The position numbers were made by a program, and so were the translations under genes. Shown piece after piece: positions 27,847 to 35,859 of a DNA stretch of 64,000 nt (its first letter is position 1; the number at the start of each line of letters is the position of its first letter). The notes under the pieces were generated by a model. That model did no database searches. It had not been told where the DNA came from and was given only the letters and a program-made list of their open reading frames with translations. Source of the DNA: Phenylobacterium sp. (GTDB lineage Bacteria; Pseudomonadota; Alphaproteobacteria; Caulobacterales; Caulobacteraceae); contig SSMU01000014.1 of assembly GCA_004799545.1 (NCBI GenBank), positions 186,001 to 250,000 of the forward strand, read 5' to 3'.

Positions 27847-28794
27847 TCAGCGGCCCTCCGCCTCCCAATAGGCGAGGACGCCAAGCGTCGCGAGCCGCGA
27901 GAACAGGCGCTGGACGTTGATCAGGTTTTCGGCCAGGCCATGGCCGCCTTCCTCGCCCTGGCCAAGCTGCTCGAGGGCCGCGAGGCGGCCGCCGTCGACC
28001 TGCCGGCAGAAGCCGCCCTTCTCCAACCGCGCCACGTGCCGGCGCACGGTCTCCGAGGGCAGGCCAAGCCGCTTGGCGAGCACCAGGGTCCTGACCGGAC
28101 GGCGTCCCAGGTCCGGCGTCGGCCCCTCGATCTGCATGTCGTCGTCCGGCAAATGCTCGGCGTTGGCGCGAGCCATCTCCAGGAGGATGAGGCCGGTGAG
28201 TGGGTCGCCAATTCGGCGCATGGTCCCGTCGATCACCCTGAGCATGTACTCGGAGATCGCCCGGTTGACGCTGCGCACCGGCACGTCGTCGAAGGTCGGC
28301 GGATCGGCGGGCATGGCCAGGGTGGCCAGCGCCCCCAGGGCCTTCACGTCGAAGTAGAACCGCTTCAACCGCTCATACCGCGCCAGGGCGATCACGCGAT
28401 AGAAGGGCCCGTCGAGGATCGCCGAAGGCACCATGACGCCGCGCGGGGTCAGGGTGCAGGCGCCGTTCTCGGCGAGCCGCGCCACCCGGCGGCGCACGGT
28501 CTCGTAGGGCAGGCGCAGGGACGCCGCCACAGCGCTCACCGACACCGGCCGGCGCAGCTCGTCGGGCGGCGACTGGTCGAGGCTGGCGTAGCGGCGCTGC
28601 AACTCCGGGTCCTGGTTGATCAGGGCGATGTTGGCCTCGACGATCGCCGAGAGGATCAGCGGGTCGATGATGTCGCCGGGGCCCCGGCTCATGTTGATAT
28701 TGTCGAGGATGTAGCCGAGGGACGCGCGCCCGATCCGCCACCATTGGATGGTGGTGGACGCCGAAACCATCCCTGCCGGACGCTGGTCATCCAT
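27847..28794 (-). CDS. Transcriptional regulator with two duplicated HTH domains
   Basis: A 315-residue protein with an internal duplication. RRPVSVSAVAASLRLPYETV at residues 81-100 and RRPVRTLVLAKRLGLPSETV at 231-250 are homologous winged-helix modules, each continued by RR(R/H)VARLE. Between and after them lie helical regions resembling a sensing or dimerisation domain. It is not clearly any named family; one chain with two DNA-binding units may bind a dyad as a monomer. It lies upstream of the MFS gene on the same strand (69-base gap) and divergent from the hotdog gene, so one or both may be its targets. Confidence 0.65.
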   Translation of the reverse strand: MDDQRPAGMVSASTTIQWWRIGRASLGYILDNINMSRGPGDIIDPLILSAIVEANIALINQDPELQRRYASLDQSPPDELRRPVSVSAVAASLRLPYETVRRRVARLAENGACTLTPRGVMVPSAILDGPFYRVIALARYERLKRFYFDVKALGALATLAMPADPPTFDDVPVRSVNRAISEYMLRVIDGTMRRIGDPLTGLILLEMARANAEHLPDDDMQIEGPTPDLGRRPVRTLVLAKRLGLPSETVRRHVARLEKGGFCRQVDGGRLAALEQLGQGEEGGHGLAENLINVQRLFSRLATLGVLAYWEAEGR

Positions 28795-28935
28795 CGGGTC
28801 AGAGGGTGCGGCCGGAATCGAGGCCCGGCAAGGGCTTAGGCGAACGGCGGGCAGATGGCTTGGGCGGCGGCTGCTTCGGGCGTAGGCTGTGGTCAGCGGC
28901 GCCTAGAACGCCGGCGTCGATGGGAGGTCGAGGAC

Positions 28936-29751
28936 ATGGCCAGTGAAACCCTGCTCGGGGCCGAACGGCTGGAGGGCGCGTGGGTCGAGCCGCGCAACCG
29001 CTGGCAGGCGGGCGCCAACTCGATCCACAACGACGCCGTGGCCAAGAAGATCGGCATGCGCGGCGGGACCATCCCCGGGACCGTGCACCTGTCGCACTTC
29101 GCGCCGCTGATGACCGACCTGTTCGGCGAGCGGTGGCTCAGCGAGGGCCAGGTCTCGATGTTCTACACCTTCGCCACCCTCGACGGGGAGCCGGTGCGGG
29201 CGGTGGTGGAGCGGCCCGCGGAAGGCGCCCTTGAGGGCGTGCAGCTCGCCGCCTTCGTCGAGACGCCGGAGGGCAAGGTGGTGGCCAAGGGAACGGTGGC
29301 CTGCGGACGGCCGCAGGCGCCGGGCTATGTCCGCGGCCTGCCGCTCAGCGAGGCGCCGCGCGAGCAGATCCGCATCCTGGAGGCCATGGTCCCCGGCCTG
29401 GTGACCGTCGAGCGCGACGGCTATGTGATCAAGGAGGGCGGCGACGCCGACGGCGTGCTGCGCGATCCGCAGGAGGTCTATCGCGCCCTGCAGCCCTATT
29501 CGCCCGGCGTGACGGTGACCGACGCGGTGGGCTTCTTCGGCGCGACCGAGATCGACCTGCGGGCCGGCCCGGTGCGCGCCGGCGTCCCCTATCGCAAGAA
29601 CGCCTGGGTGGTGAGCGTCGGCGCGAGCCCCAAGACCGAGTTCGCCTGGTTCGATTCCGAGTTGCGCGACGCCGACGGCCGGCTGGTCGCCCAGATGCGC
29701 CACATGACCCGCTGGATGAAGGCCTCCTCGCCGAGGTGGGCCGAAACCTAG
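28936..29751 (+). CDS. MaoC/hotdog-fold hydratase-like protein
   Basis: A 271-residue protein. Residues 20-130 show a MaoC-like hotdog pattern: ANSIHNDAVAKKIGMRGGTI, then PGTVHLSHFAPL. The catalytic loop resembles the N-x-(I)-H pattern of enoyl-CoA hydratases, but the Asp is shifted (NSIHND). The second half (TDAVGFFGATEIDLR, WVVSVGASPKTEFAWFDSEL) may be a second, degenerate hotdog. The substrate is unknown. The ATG after GAGGTCGAGGAC was chosen because similarity begins there. Confidence 0.65.
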   Translation: MASETLLGAERLEGAWVEPRNRWQAGANSIHNDAVAKKIGMRGGTIPGTVHLSHFAPLMTDLFGERWLSEGQVSMFYTFATLDGEPVRAVVERPAEGALEGVQLAAFVETPEGKVVAKGTVACGRPQAPGYVRGLPLSEAPREQIRILEAMVPGLVTVERDGYVIKEGGDADGVLRDPQEVYRALQPYSPGVTVTDAVGFFGATEIDLRAGPVRAGVPYRKNAWVVSVGASPKTEFAWFDSELRDADGRLVAQMRHMTRWMKASSPRWAET

Positions 29752-29759
29752 TCGGAGCC

Positions 29760-30302
29760 CTAGTCTGGGGCGGTCAGCTCCGCGAGCTTCTGCACCGTGT
29801 TCCAGTTGCGGCCGGTGCCGGAGAGTTTGAGCGCGCGCTGGATGACGGCGCCGGTGAGCTTGGATCGTCCCATCCCCTCGCCATAGGCGACATAGAGGCA
29901 GCGGGGGCCGGCCGCGACCTCCTCCGGCCCCGAGATCCTGGCCCGCAGCGCCGCGACGTCGGCGGCCTTGGGATCGTCCTGCAGGAAGACGACCAGTAGG
30001 CCGCTCGGCAACGCCTTGGCCATCTTCGGGAACGGATCGACCTTGAGGGCTGCGACAAGCTCGGCATGGGTGCGGACGAAGATCTCGGTCTTGAGGCCGA
30101 AGCCGGACTGCAGCGCCGTCTCGATGGCGGCCTCGATGGCCGCCGGCTTGGCCCCGGCGCCGATGACCGCGGAGCCCGCGGCGCCCAGGGTCTTCGGATC
30201 TTCGTAGCCGAGCTCCCTCAGGGCGGCCTTGAGGTCGGCCATGGCGAGCTTGCCGGTCCCACCGACGTTGACCGCGCGGAGCAGGACCGCGAGGCGCGGC
30301 AT
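29760..30302 (-). CDS. DUF1697 family protein
   Basis: A 180-residue protein starting LAVLLRAVNVGGTGKLAMAD and continuing with the DUF1697 pattern: ALRELGYEDPKT, EIFVRTHAEL and FLQDDPKAADV, ending with RNWNTVQKL, the highly conserved family tail. The biochemical function of the family is unknown. Its ATG overlaps the stop of the upstream GST gene (TGATG), so the two are coupled. It converges on the hotdog gene. Confidence 0.85.
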   Translation of the reverse strand: MPRLAVLLRAVNVGGTGKLAMADLKAALRELGYEDPKTLGAAGSAVIGAGAKPAAIEAAIETALQSGFGLKTEIFVRTHAELVAALKVDPFPKMAKALPSGLLVVFLQDDPKAADVAALRARISGPEEVAAGPRCLYVAYGEGMGRSKLTGAVIQRALKLSGTGRNWNTVQKLAELTAPD

Positions 30303-30916
30303 CAGCCGCCGGCTTCCCAGGCCTTGAACTCCGGGGTCTCCAGCAGCCGCTCGGCGTACTCGCCGCAAGGGCCGGCGTCGCCGAAGTCGGAGAGCTTCAC
30401 GCCATAGGTGCGGAAACGGGTGGCGACCGGGGTGAAGAAGGCGTCGGCGATCGACCAGTCGCCGGCCAGGAACGGGCCGCCGTGGTGGGCGAGCAGGCCG
30501 CTCCACAGGGCGACGATGCGCCGGATGTCCTTGTGGGTGGCCTCCGACAGGTCGACGGCGCGGGGCTCGGCCGCCAGGTCCATGGGGCACTCGCCGCGCA
30601 GCGAGCCGAAGCCCGAGTGCATCTCGGCCGCCGCCGCGCGGGCCTGGGCGCGGGCCGCGGCGTCCTTGGGCCACAGGCCGGGAAACCGCTCGGCCAGGCG
30701 TTCGCAGATCGCCAGGCTGTCCCAGACCACGAGGTCGCCGTCCTTCAGCGCCGGCACCAGGCCGGAGGGCGAATGGGGCAGGATCTCCGCCTCGCTCTGC
30801 GCGCCGCGGCGCAGCTCGACCACGGTCTCGGTGAACGGCGCGCCGGTGCGCTTGAGCGCCAGCCACGGGCGCATGGACCAGCTCGACCAGGCCTTGGTTC
30901 CGATGACCAGTTCCAT
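30302..30916 (-). CDS. Glutathione S-transferase
   Basis: A 204-residue cytosolic GST. The thioredoxin-like N-terminal domain has the serine-type site TKAWSSWSMRPW (Ser in SSWS), the cis-proline segment GLVPALKDGDLVVWDS and the glutathione-binding DSLAICERLAE. The all-helical C-terminal domain ends with PFLAGDWSIADAFFTPV, the usual N-capping motif. It may conjugate or reduce electrophiles with glutathione. It is coupled to the DUF1697 gene downstream. Confidence 0.88.
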   Translation of the reverse strand: MELVIGTKAWSSWSMRPWLALKRTGAPFTETVVELRRGAQSEAEILPHSPSGLVPALKDGDLVVWDSLAICERLAERFPGLWPKDAAARAQARAAAAEMHSGFGSLRGECPMDLAAEPRAVDLSEATHKDIRRIVALWSGLLAHHGGPFLAGDWSIADAFFTPVATRFRTYGVKLSDFGDAGPCGEYAERLLETPEFKAWEAGG

Positions 30917-31024
30917 GCGCGTGTTCCTTGTTCCGGCGGCGGGTTGGACAGCGATTTAAGTCACTGGGCGGCCGGGCGAAAGCCTGTCTACTCTGGCTCC
31001 AACGATAAGAGGAAACGCTGGGCC

Positions 31025-32392
31025 ATGAGCCAGATGATGCCCACCGGCGAAGCGCTGGTGGACGAGAGCGCCGTGCGCCTCGAGCCGCCGCCGCCGGTCT
31101 CGGCCGCCTACCGGAGGTATGCGCTTTGGGTGCTGCTCGGCATCTATGTGGTCAACTTCCTCGACCGCCAGGTGATCAATATCCTGGCCGAGCCGATCAA
31201 GAACGACCTGCACCTGCTGGACTGGCAGGTGGGCCTGCTTTCGGGCTTCGCCTTTGGCTTGGTCTACACCCTGCTGGGCTTCCCGCTGGCTCGCGCCGCG
31301 GACCGGGGCAACCGGGTGTGGATCATCGCCGCCTGCCTGACCGCCTGGAGCGGTTTCACCGCGGTCTGCGGCCTGGCGCAGAACTTCGTGCAGCTGGTGG
31401 GCGCCCGGGCCGGGGTCGGCATCGGCGAGGCGGGTTGCACGCCCACCAGCCACGCCCTGATCGCCGATTATACGCCGAAGGAGAAACGCGCCTCGGCGCT
31501 CGCCTTCTACTCCATGGGCACGCCGATCGGCTCCCTGCTGGGCCTGGCCATCGGCGGCTTCCTCGCGGACTATTTCGGCTGGCGGATCGCCTTCGTGGTG
31601 GCCGCTGTCCCGGGGTTGGCGCTGGCGATCCTGGCGCTCTTCACCCTGAAGGAGCCGCGGCGGCTGATCGCGGCGAGCGCGGCCAAGGTCACCGACGGCA
31701 TGGCGACCTTCAGCGAGACGGTGCGCTATCTCTCGAAGCACAAGGCCTATTGGTATCTGGCCTGGGGCGCCGGGATCCGCGCCTTCCTCGGCTACGCCGC
31801 CGCCACCTTCGTGCCGTCCTTCCTCTATCGCAGCCATGGGCCGGAGATCGTGGCGCTGGCTCACCACTTCCACATGCGGCCGCAGACCTTCGTGGGTGTC
31901 TCATTGGGCTTGATCGCCGGCTCGGCAGGGACGTTGGGCTCCTGGCTGGGCGGCCAGATCGCCGACCGCTGGGGCAAGAAGGACCTGCGGGTCTATGGCT
32001 CGATCCCGGCGATCTCGGTGGTGCTGGCCCTGCCGTTCAGCCTGATGATCTACACGACGAGCTCGGCCGCGCTGGCGATCTCGCTGACCGCGGTGACCGG
32101 CCTGCTGGGCACGCTGTGGTACGGCCCGGTCTATTCCGCCGCCCAGGGCATGGTGCCGCCGAAGATGCGGGCGATGAGCGCTTCGCTGATGCTGTTCGTG
32201 ATCAACTTCCTAGGCCTGGTGATGGGGGCGGTGTGCACCGGGGCGCTGGCCGACGTCCTGAACAAGAGCCTGCATCTCGGCCCGGCGGAGGGCCTGCGCT
32301 GGGCGCTGATCATCACGGTGGTGGTGGGCGTCGTTTCGGCGCTGCTGTTCTGGGCGGCGCGCGGGCGGGTCCGCGAGGAGATGGTCAGCTAG
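31025..32392 (+). CDS. MFS transporter, spinster-like family
   Basis: A 455-residue transporter with about 12 membrane segments starting YALWVLLGIYVVNFLDRQVI. The inter-helix loop is LLGFPLARAADRGNR, and GARAGVGIGEAGCTPTSHAL is characteristic of spinster-like proteins in alphaproteobacteria. It is a paralogue of the transporter near 27 kb. The start follows GAGGAAACGCTGGGCC; a much longer frame antisense to the GST gene is rejected. The substrate is unknown. Confidence 0.85.
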   Translation: MSQMMPTGEALVDESAVRLEPPPPVSAAYRRYALWVLLGIYVVNFLDRQVINILAEPIKNDLHLLDWQVGLLSGFAFGLVYTLLGFPLARAADRGNRVWIIAACLTAWSGFTAVCGLAQNFVQLVGARAGVGIGEAGCTPTSHALIADYTPKEKRASALAFYSMGTPIGSLLGLAIGGFLADYFGWRIAFVVAAVPGLALAILALFTLKEPRRLIAASAAKVTDGMATFSETVRYLSKHKAYWYLAWGAGIRAFLGYAAATFVPSFLYRSHGPEIVALAHHFHMRPQTFVGVSLGLIAGSAGTLGSWLGGQIADRWGKKDLRVYGSIPAISVVLALPFSLMIYTTSSAALAISLTAVTGLLGTLWYGPVYSAAQGMVPPKMRAMSASLMLFVINFLGLVMGAVCTGALADVLNKSLHLGPAEGLRWALIITVVVGVVSALLFWAARGRVREEMVS

Positions 32393-32471
32393 GGGCGCAT
32401 CTTGGGCGGCGGCCGGGGCGAACCGCGCTAGAAGGCGTCGCAGCCACCCAGTGCCGGGAGCGTACCGCCAG

Positions 32472-33734
32472 ATGATCCGAACCCTGCTCGCGGCCCTGGC
32501 GCTCGCTGGCGCCGCCCTGCCGGCCTGGGCGCAGGATATGGCCGGGATGGACATGAGCCGGCCGCACGGCATGACCGGTGCGCTCGGCGGCTACGCCATG
32601 ACCCGCGACGCCTCGGGGACCGCCTGGCAGCCGGACGCCTCGGAGCACGCCGGCATCCACATCATGCGCGGCGAGTGGATGTTCATGGTCCACGCCCTGG
32701 CGAACGGGGTCTACGACTGGCAGGGCGGACCACGCGGGGATCGCAAGGCCTTCGTCTCCGGCATGCTGATGGGGATGGCCCGGCGCACCTTCGACAACGG
32801 CGACGCGCTGCAGTTCCGCGCCATGCTGAGCCCGGATGCGTTCATGGGCCCAAGCGGCTATCCGTTGCTGCTGCAGACCGGCGAGACGGCGGACGGCAAG
32901 ACCCCCTTGGTGGATCGCCAGCACCCGCACGACCTCTTCATGGAGTTGTCCACCAGCTACAGCCACCGGCTCTCCGACGCCGACAGCCTGTTCGTCTACG
33001 CGGGCCTGCCGGGCGAGCCAGCCTTCGGCCCGCCAGCCTTCATGCATCGGCTGTCGATCATGGACAGCCCGGAGGCGCCGATCAGCCACCACTGGCTGGA
33101 CAGCGACCACATCACCTTCGGGGTCCTGACAACGGGCCTCGTGCACGGCGACTGGAAGCTGGAGGTCTCGCGCTTCAAGGGGCGTGAGCCGGACCAGCAT
33201 CGGTTCGACATCGAGAGCCCCAAGCTCGATTCCACCGCGGCGCGGATCTCCTGGAACCCGAGCGCCAACTGGTCGCTGCAGGCCTCCTGGGCCGAGGTGA
33301 TCAGCCCGGAGCAGCTGGAGCCAGAGCTCAACCAGCGCCGGTGGTCGGCGAGCGCCATCTACACCCGGCCGTTCGGCGACGGCGGCTGGTGGTCCACCAC
33401 TGCCGCCTGGGGCCAGCGGACCAGCCCGCAGGGCGACCTGCCGGCCTGGGTGCTGGAGAGCGCGATCAAGCCGTCGGACGCCTGGACGGTGTTCGCCCGC
33501 GCCGAGCGGGTCGACAACGACGAGCTGCTGAGCCCGCCCGTCGGCGTCGCGCCGGTGTTCACGGTCGGCAAGGTTTCGGTGGGCGCGATCCATGACTGGC
33601 GGTTGGCGCAGCATCTGAAGGTCGGGCTGGGCGCGCTCTACGCCTGGAACTTCGTGCCGAGCGGTCTCGCCGCCGCCTACGGCAGCGACGACCCGCAGGG
33701 CGCCATGGGCTTTGTCCGCCTGAAGATCGACTGA
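32472..33734 (+). CDS. Exported hypothetical protein with Met/His-rich start
   Basis: A 420-residue protein with a signal peptide (LLAALALAGAALPAWAQ). Just after cleavage comes the Met-rich DMAGMDMSRPHGM. The rest is rich in Trp, Gly and alternating beta-type segments and ends in FVRLKID, like an outer-membrane barrel or a large beta protein. DRQHPHDLFMELS and SHHWLDSDHI are striking His clusters. Metal binding is plausible given the Met/His content and the DUF2946 gene that follows, but is not shown. The GTG start 21 bases upstream is less likely. Confidence 0.6.
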   Translation: MIRTLLAALALAGAALPAWAQDMAGMDMSRPHGMTGALGGYAMTRDASGTAWQPDASEHAGIHIMRGEWMFMVHALANGVYDWQGGPRGDRKAFVSGMLMGMARRTFDNGDALQFRAMLSPDAFMGPSGYPLLLQTGETADGKTPLVDRQHPHDLFMELSTSYSHRLSDADSLFVYAGLPGEPAFGPPAFMHRLSIMDSPEAPISHHWLDSDHITFGVLTTGLVHGDWKLEVSRFKGREPDQHRFDIESPKLDSTAARISWNPSANWSLQASWAEVISPEQLEPELNQRRWSASAIYTRPFGDGGWWSTTAAWGQRTSPQGDLPAWVLESAIKPSDAWTVFARAERVDNDELLSPPVGVAPVFTVGKVSVGAIHDWRLAQHLKVGLGALYAWNFVPSGLAAAYGSDDPQGAMGFVRLKID

Positions 33735-33817
33735 GCGCGCACGGCGTTTGACGAAGCCTGCGTTTCGGGCGATGGCGACGCGCGATGGGCGCCGAGCAAC
33801 GGACAGGGGCGGGTTGG

Positions 33818-34189
33818 ATGAGGGGACGCCGTCTCGGCCTCGCCCTGGTCCTGCTGATGGCCGTCGTGGTCCGCGCCCTGGCGCCGGCGGGCTGGATGCC
33901 GAACACCGCGGGCCTCGGCGGCTCGTTCCTGGTGATCTGCACGGGGACCGGCAGCGAGGTCATCCGGCTCGGCAAGGCGGATGGCCCAGCCAAGCCGCAC
34001 TCCACCGATCGGCACGGCCCCTGCGCCTTCGCCGGCCTCGTGTCTGCGCCGCCGAGCTCGGCCGTCGCCCTGGCGGAGCCGCGCGAGCTGCTGCGTACCG
34101 CGCGCCTCGAACCCACGTCCGAGGCCGCGCCCACGGCCCGCCTCCGCCACCGCGAGCAAGCCGCCCGGGCGCCCCCCGAACTGGCCTGA
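33818..34189 (+). CDS. DUF2946 family protein
   Basis: A 123-residue protein. One hydrophobic segment (LALVLLMAVVVRALAPAGWM) is followed by the DUF2946 pattern of a cysteine after a strand (FLVICTGTGSEVI) and a His/Cys motif (DRHGPCAFAGL). The family is unassigned and is often found near copper or TonB-linked genes. The ATG with GGGGCGGG upstream was chosen; another in-frame ATG 33 bases earlier is possible. The neighbours on both sides are exported proteins in the same direction, suggesting an operon or shared function. Confidence 0.65.
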   Translation: MRGRRLGLALVLLMAVVVRALAPAGWMPNTAGLGGSFLVICTGTGSEVIRLGKADGPAKPHSTDRHGPCAFAGLVSAPPSSAVALAEPRELLRTARLEPTSEAAPTARLRHREQAARAPPELA

Positions 34190-34263
34190 GCCGTACTTGA
34201 GCGTCCTGGACCGCGCCTGCGCGCGGTCGGGACTTCGAACACCCTCAGACCTCTGGAGCGCTC

Positions 34264-35169
34264 ATGCGCAATCATATCCTGCTGGCGTCCGCGATTGGCG
34301 TGGCCGCCCTCGGCGCGGCCGGCGCCGCCTCGGCCCATGCCATCGTCGGCGACCGCTTCTTCCCCGCAACCCTGAGCACCGACGATCCCGGCGTCGCCGA
34401 CGAGCTGTCGCTGCCCACCGTCTCGTCATTCAAGACCGGCGACGATCCATCGGCCCGCGAGGTCGACATCTCCGGCGAGTGGTCCAAGCGGATCACCAAG
34501 GACTTCGGCATCTCCTTCGACGAGACCTGGACCCGACTGAAGGCGCCCGACGGCGACACCGCCAGCGGCTTCCAGAACCTCGAGACCACGCTGAAGTACC
34601 AGGTGTTGAGCAACGCCGAGCACGAGACCCTGCTGGCGGTGGGGCTCAGCTACGAGTGGGCCGGCAGCGGCGCCGACCGCGTAGGCGCCGAACACCACGG
34701 GACGGTCACGCCCACCTTCTATTTCGGCAAGGGGGCTGGCGACCTGCCGGACAGCCTCGCCTGGGCCCAACCCTTCGCGGTGACCGGCCTGGTGGGCTAT
34801 GCGATCCCGACGCGGCCGCGCGACGGCGAGGACCAAAATCCGCGGGTGCTCACCTATGGCGTGGCCGTCGAATACAGCCTCTCCTACCTGACCTCGCACG
34901 TGAAGGACCTGGGTCTCCCCGATTTCGTCAGCGGGCTCACCCCGCTGGTGGAGGCCTCGTTCGAGACCCCGGTCGCCAATGCGGCCGGCGCCAAGACGAC
35001 CGGGACGGTCAATCCCGGGGTCATCTGGTCGGGCCGGCATTTCCAGCTGGGCGCGGAGGCGACCTTGCCGATCAACCGCCAGAGCGGGAAGGGCGCGGGC
35101 TTCGTCGTCCAGGTCCACTTCTTCCTCGACGACCTGTTCCCGCGGTCGATCGGCCGGCCGATCTGGTAG
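34264..35169 (+). CDS. Exported hypothetical protein, outer-membrane-like
   Basis: A 301-residue protein with a signal peptide (LLASAIGVAALGAAGAASA). The mature sequence has repeated amphipathic strands such as EVDISGEWSKRITKDFGI and TLKYQVLSNAEHETLLAVGL, and a C-terminus with aromatic residues (FVVQVHFFLDDLF). This suggests a small beta-barrel or a beta-rich periplasmic protein. No family name can be given. It is the last of three plus-strand exported proteins and faces the kdpE gene. Confidence 0.6.
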   Translation: MRNHILLASAIGVAALGAAGAASAHAIVGDRFFPATLSTDDPGVADELSLPTVSSFKTGDDPSAREVDISGEWSKRITKDFGISFDETWTRLKAPDGDTASGFQNLETTLKYQVLSNAEHETLLAVGLSYEWAGSGADRVGAEHHGTVTPTFYFGKGAGDLPDSLAWAQPFAVTGLVGYAIPTRPRDGEDQNPRVLTYGVAVEYSLSYLTSHVKDLGLPDFVSGLTPLVEASFETPVANAAGAKTTGTVNPGVIWSGRHFQLGAEATLPINRQSGKGAGFVVQVHFFLDDLFPRSIGRPIW

Positions 35170-35181
35170 CGGATCGGCCGC

Positions 35182-35859
35182 TCAGGCTTCGAGCCGGTAG
35201 CCGACGCCCGGATCGGAGAGGATCCGCTCCGGGCCGAGCTTGTGGCGGAGCTGGCCCATGTAGACCCGCAGGTACTGGATCTCGGCGCGCTCATCCCCCC
35301 AGACCGCGCGCAGCAGATCCTTGTGGCGCACCGTGCGGCCCAGGTTGACGGCGAGCTCGGAGAGCAGGTCGAATTCCTTGGGCGAGAGCTTGATCGGCTG
35401 GCCCGCGCGGGTGACGGCGCGGCGGCCGAAATCGATGGCCACGTCGCCGGCCTCGACCAGAGGCTCGGAGCCGCGGGCCTGGACCCCGTGGCGCAGGCCG
35501 GCGCGCAGCCGGGCGAGCAGCTCCTCCACCCCGAACGGCTTCTGCACGTAGTCGTCTGCGCCCAGGTCGAGGGCCTGGACCTTGACGCCCTCCGCATCCC
35601 GGGCCGAGAGCACGACGATCGGCGTGGTCCCGCGCTCGCGGATGTCGCGGATCACCGTCAGGCCGTCGCGGTCGGGTAGGCCGAGGTCGAGCAGCACCAG
35701 GTCGGGCGAATAGTGGGCGTACCAGCGCAGCCCCTCGGCCGCGGTCCTGGCGGTGACGGCCCGGTAGCCCGCCAGCCGGAGCGTGGTGGCCAGGGCGGCG
35801 TTCAGGCTAGGGTCGTCCTCGACCACCAGCACGGTGGCGGGATCGGTGGTCTGGCTCAT
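35182..35859 (-). CDS. kdpE: KdpE-like response regulator
   Basis: A 225-residue OmpR-family regulator. The receiver has the acidic pair EDD (residues 14-16), the phosphorylation site in LVLLDLGLPDRDG, and the conserved Lys in YVQKPFG. The C-terminal winged helix reads LSPKEFDLLSELAVNLGRTV, then VYMGQLRHKLGPE and a terminal GVGYRLEA, all as in KdpE. It overlaps the kinase gene upstream (ATGA). No kdpFABC is present in the window, while kup is adjacent, so the regulon may centre on other potassium genes. Confidence 0.85.
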   Translation of the reverse strand: MSQTTDPATVLVVEDDPSLNAALATTLRLAGYRAVTARTAAEGLRWYAHYSPDLVLLDLGLPDRDGLTVIRDIRERGTTPIVVLSARDAEGVKVQALDLGADDYVQKPFGVEELLARLRAGLRHGVQARGSEPLVEAGDVAIDFGRRAVTRAGQPIKLSPKEFDLLSELAVNLGRTVRHKDLLRAVWGDERAEIQYLRVYMGQLRHKLGPERILSDPGVGYRLEA

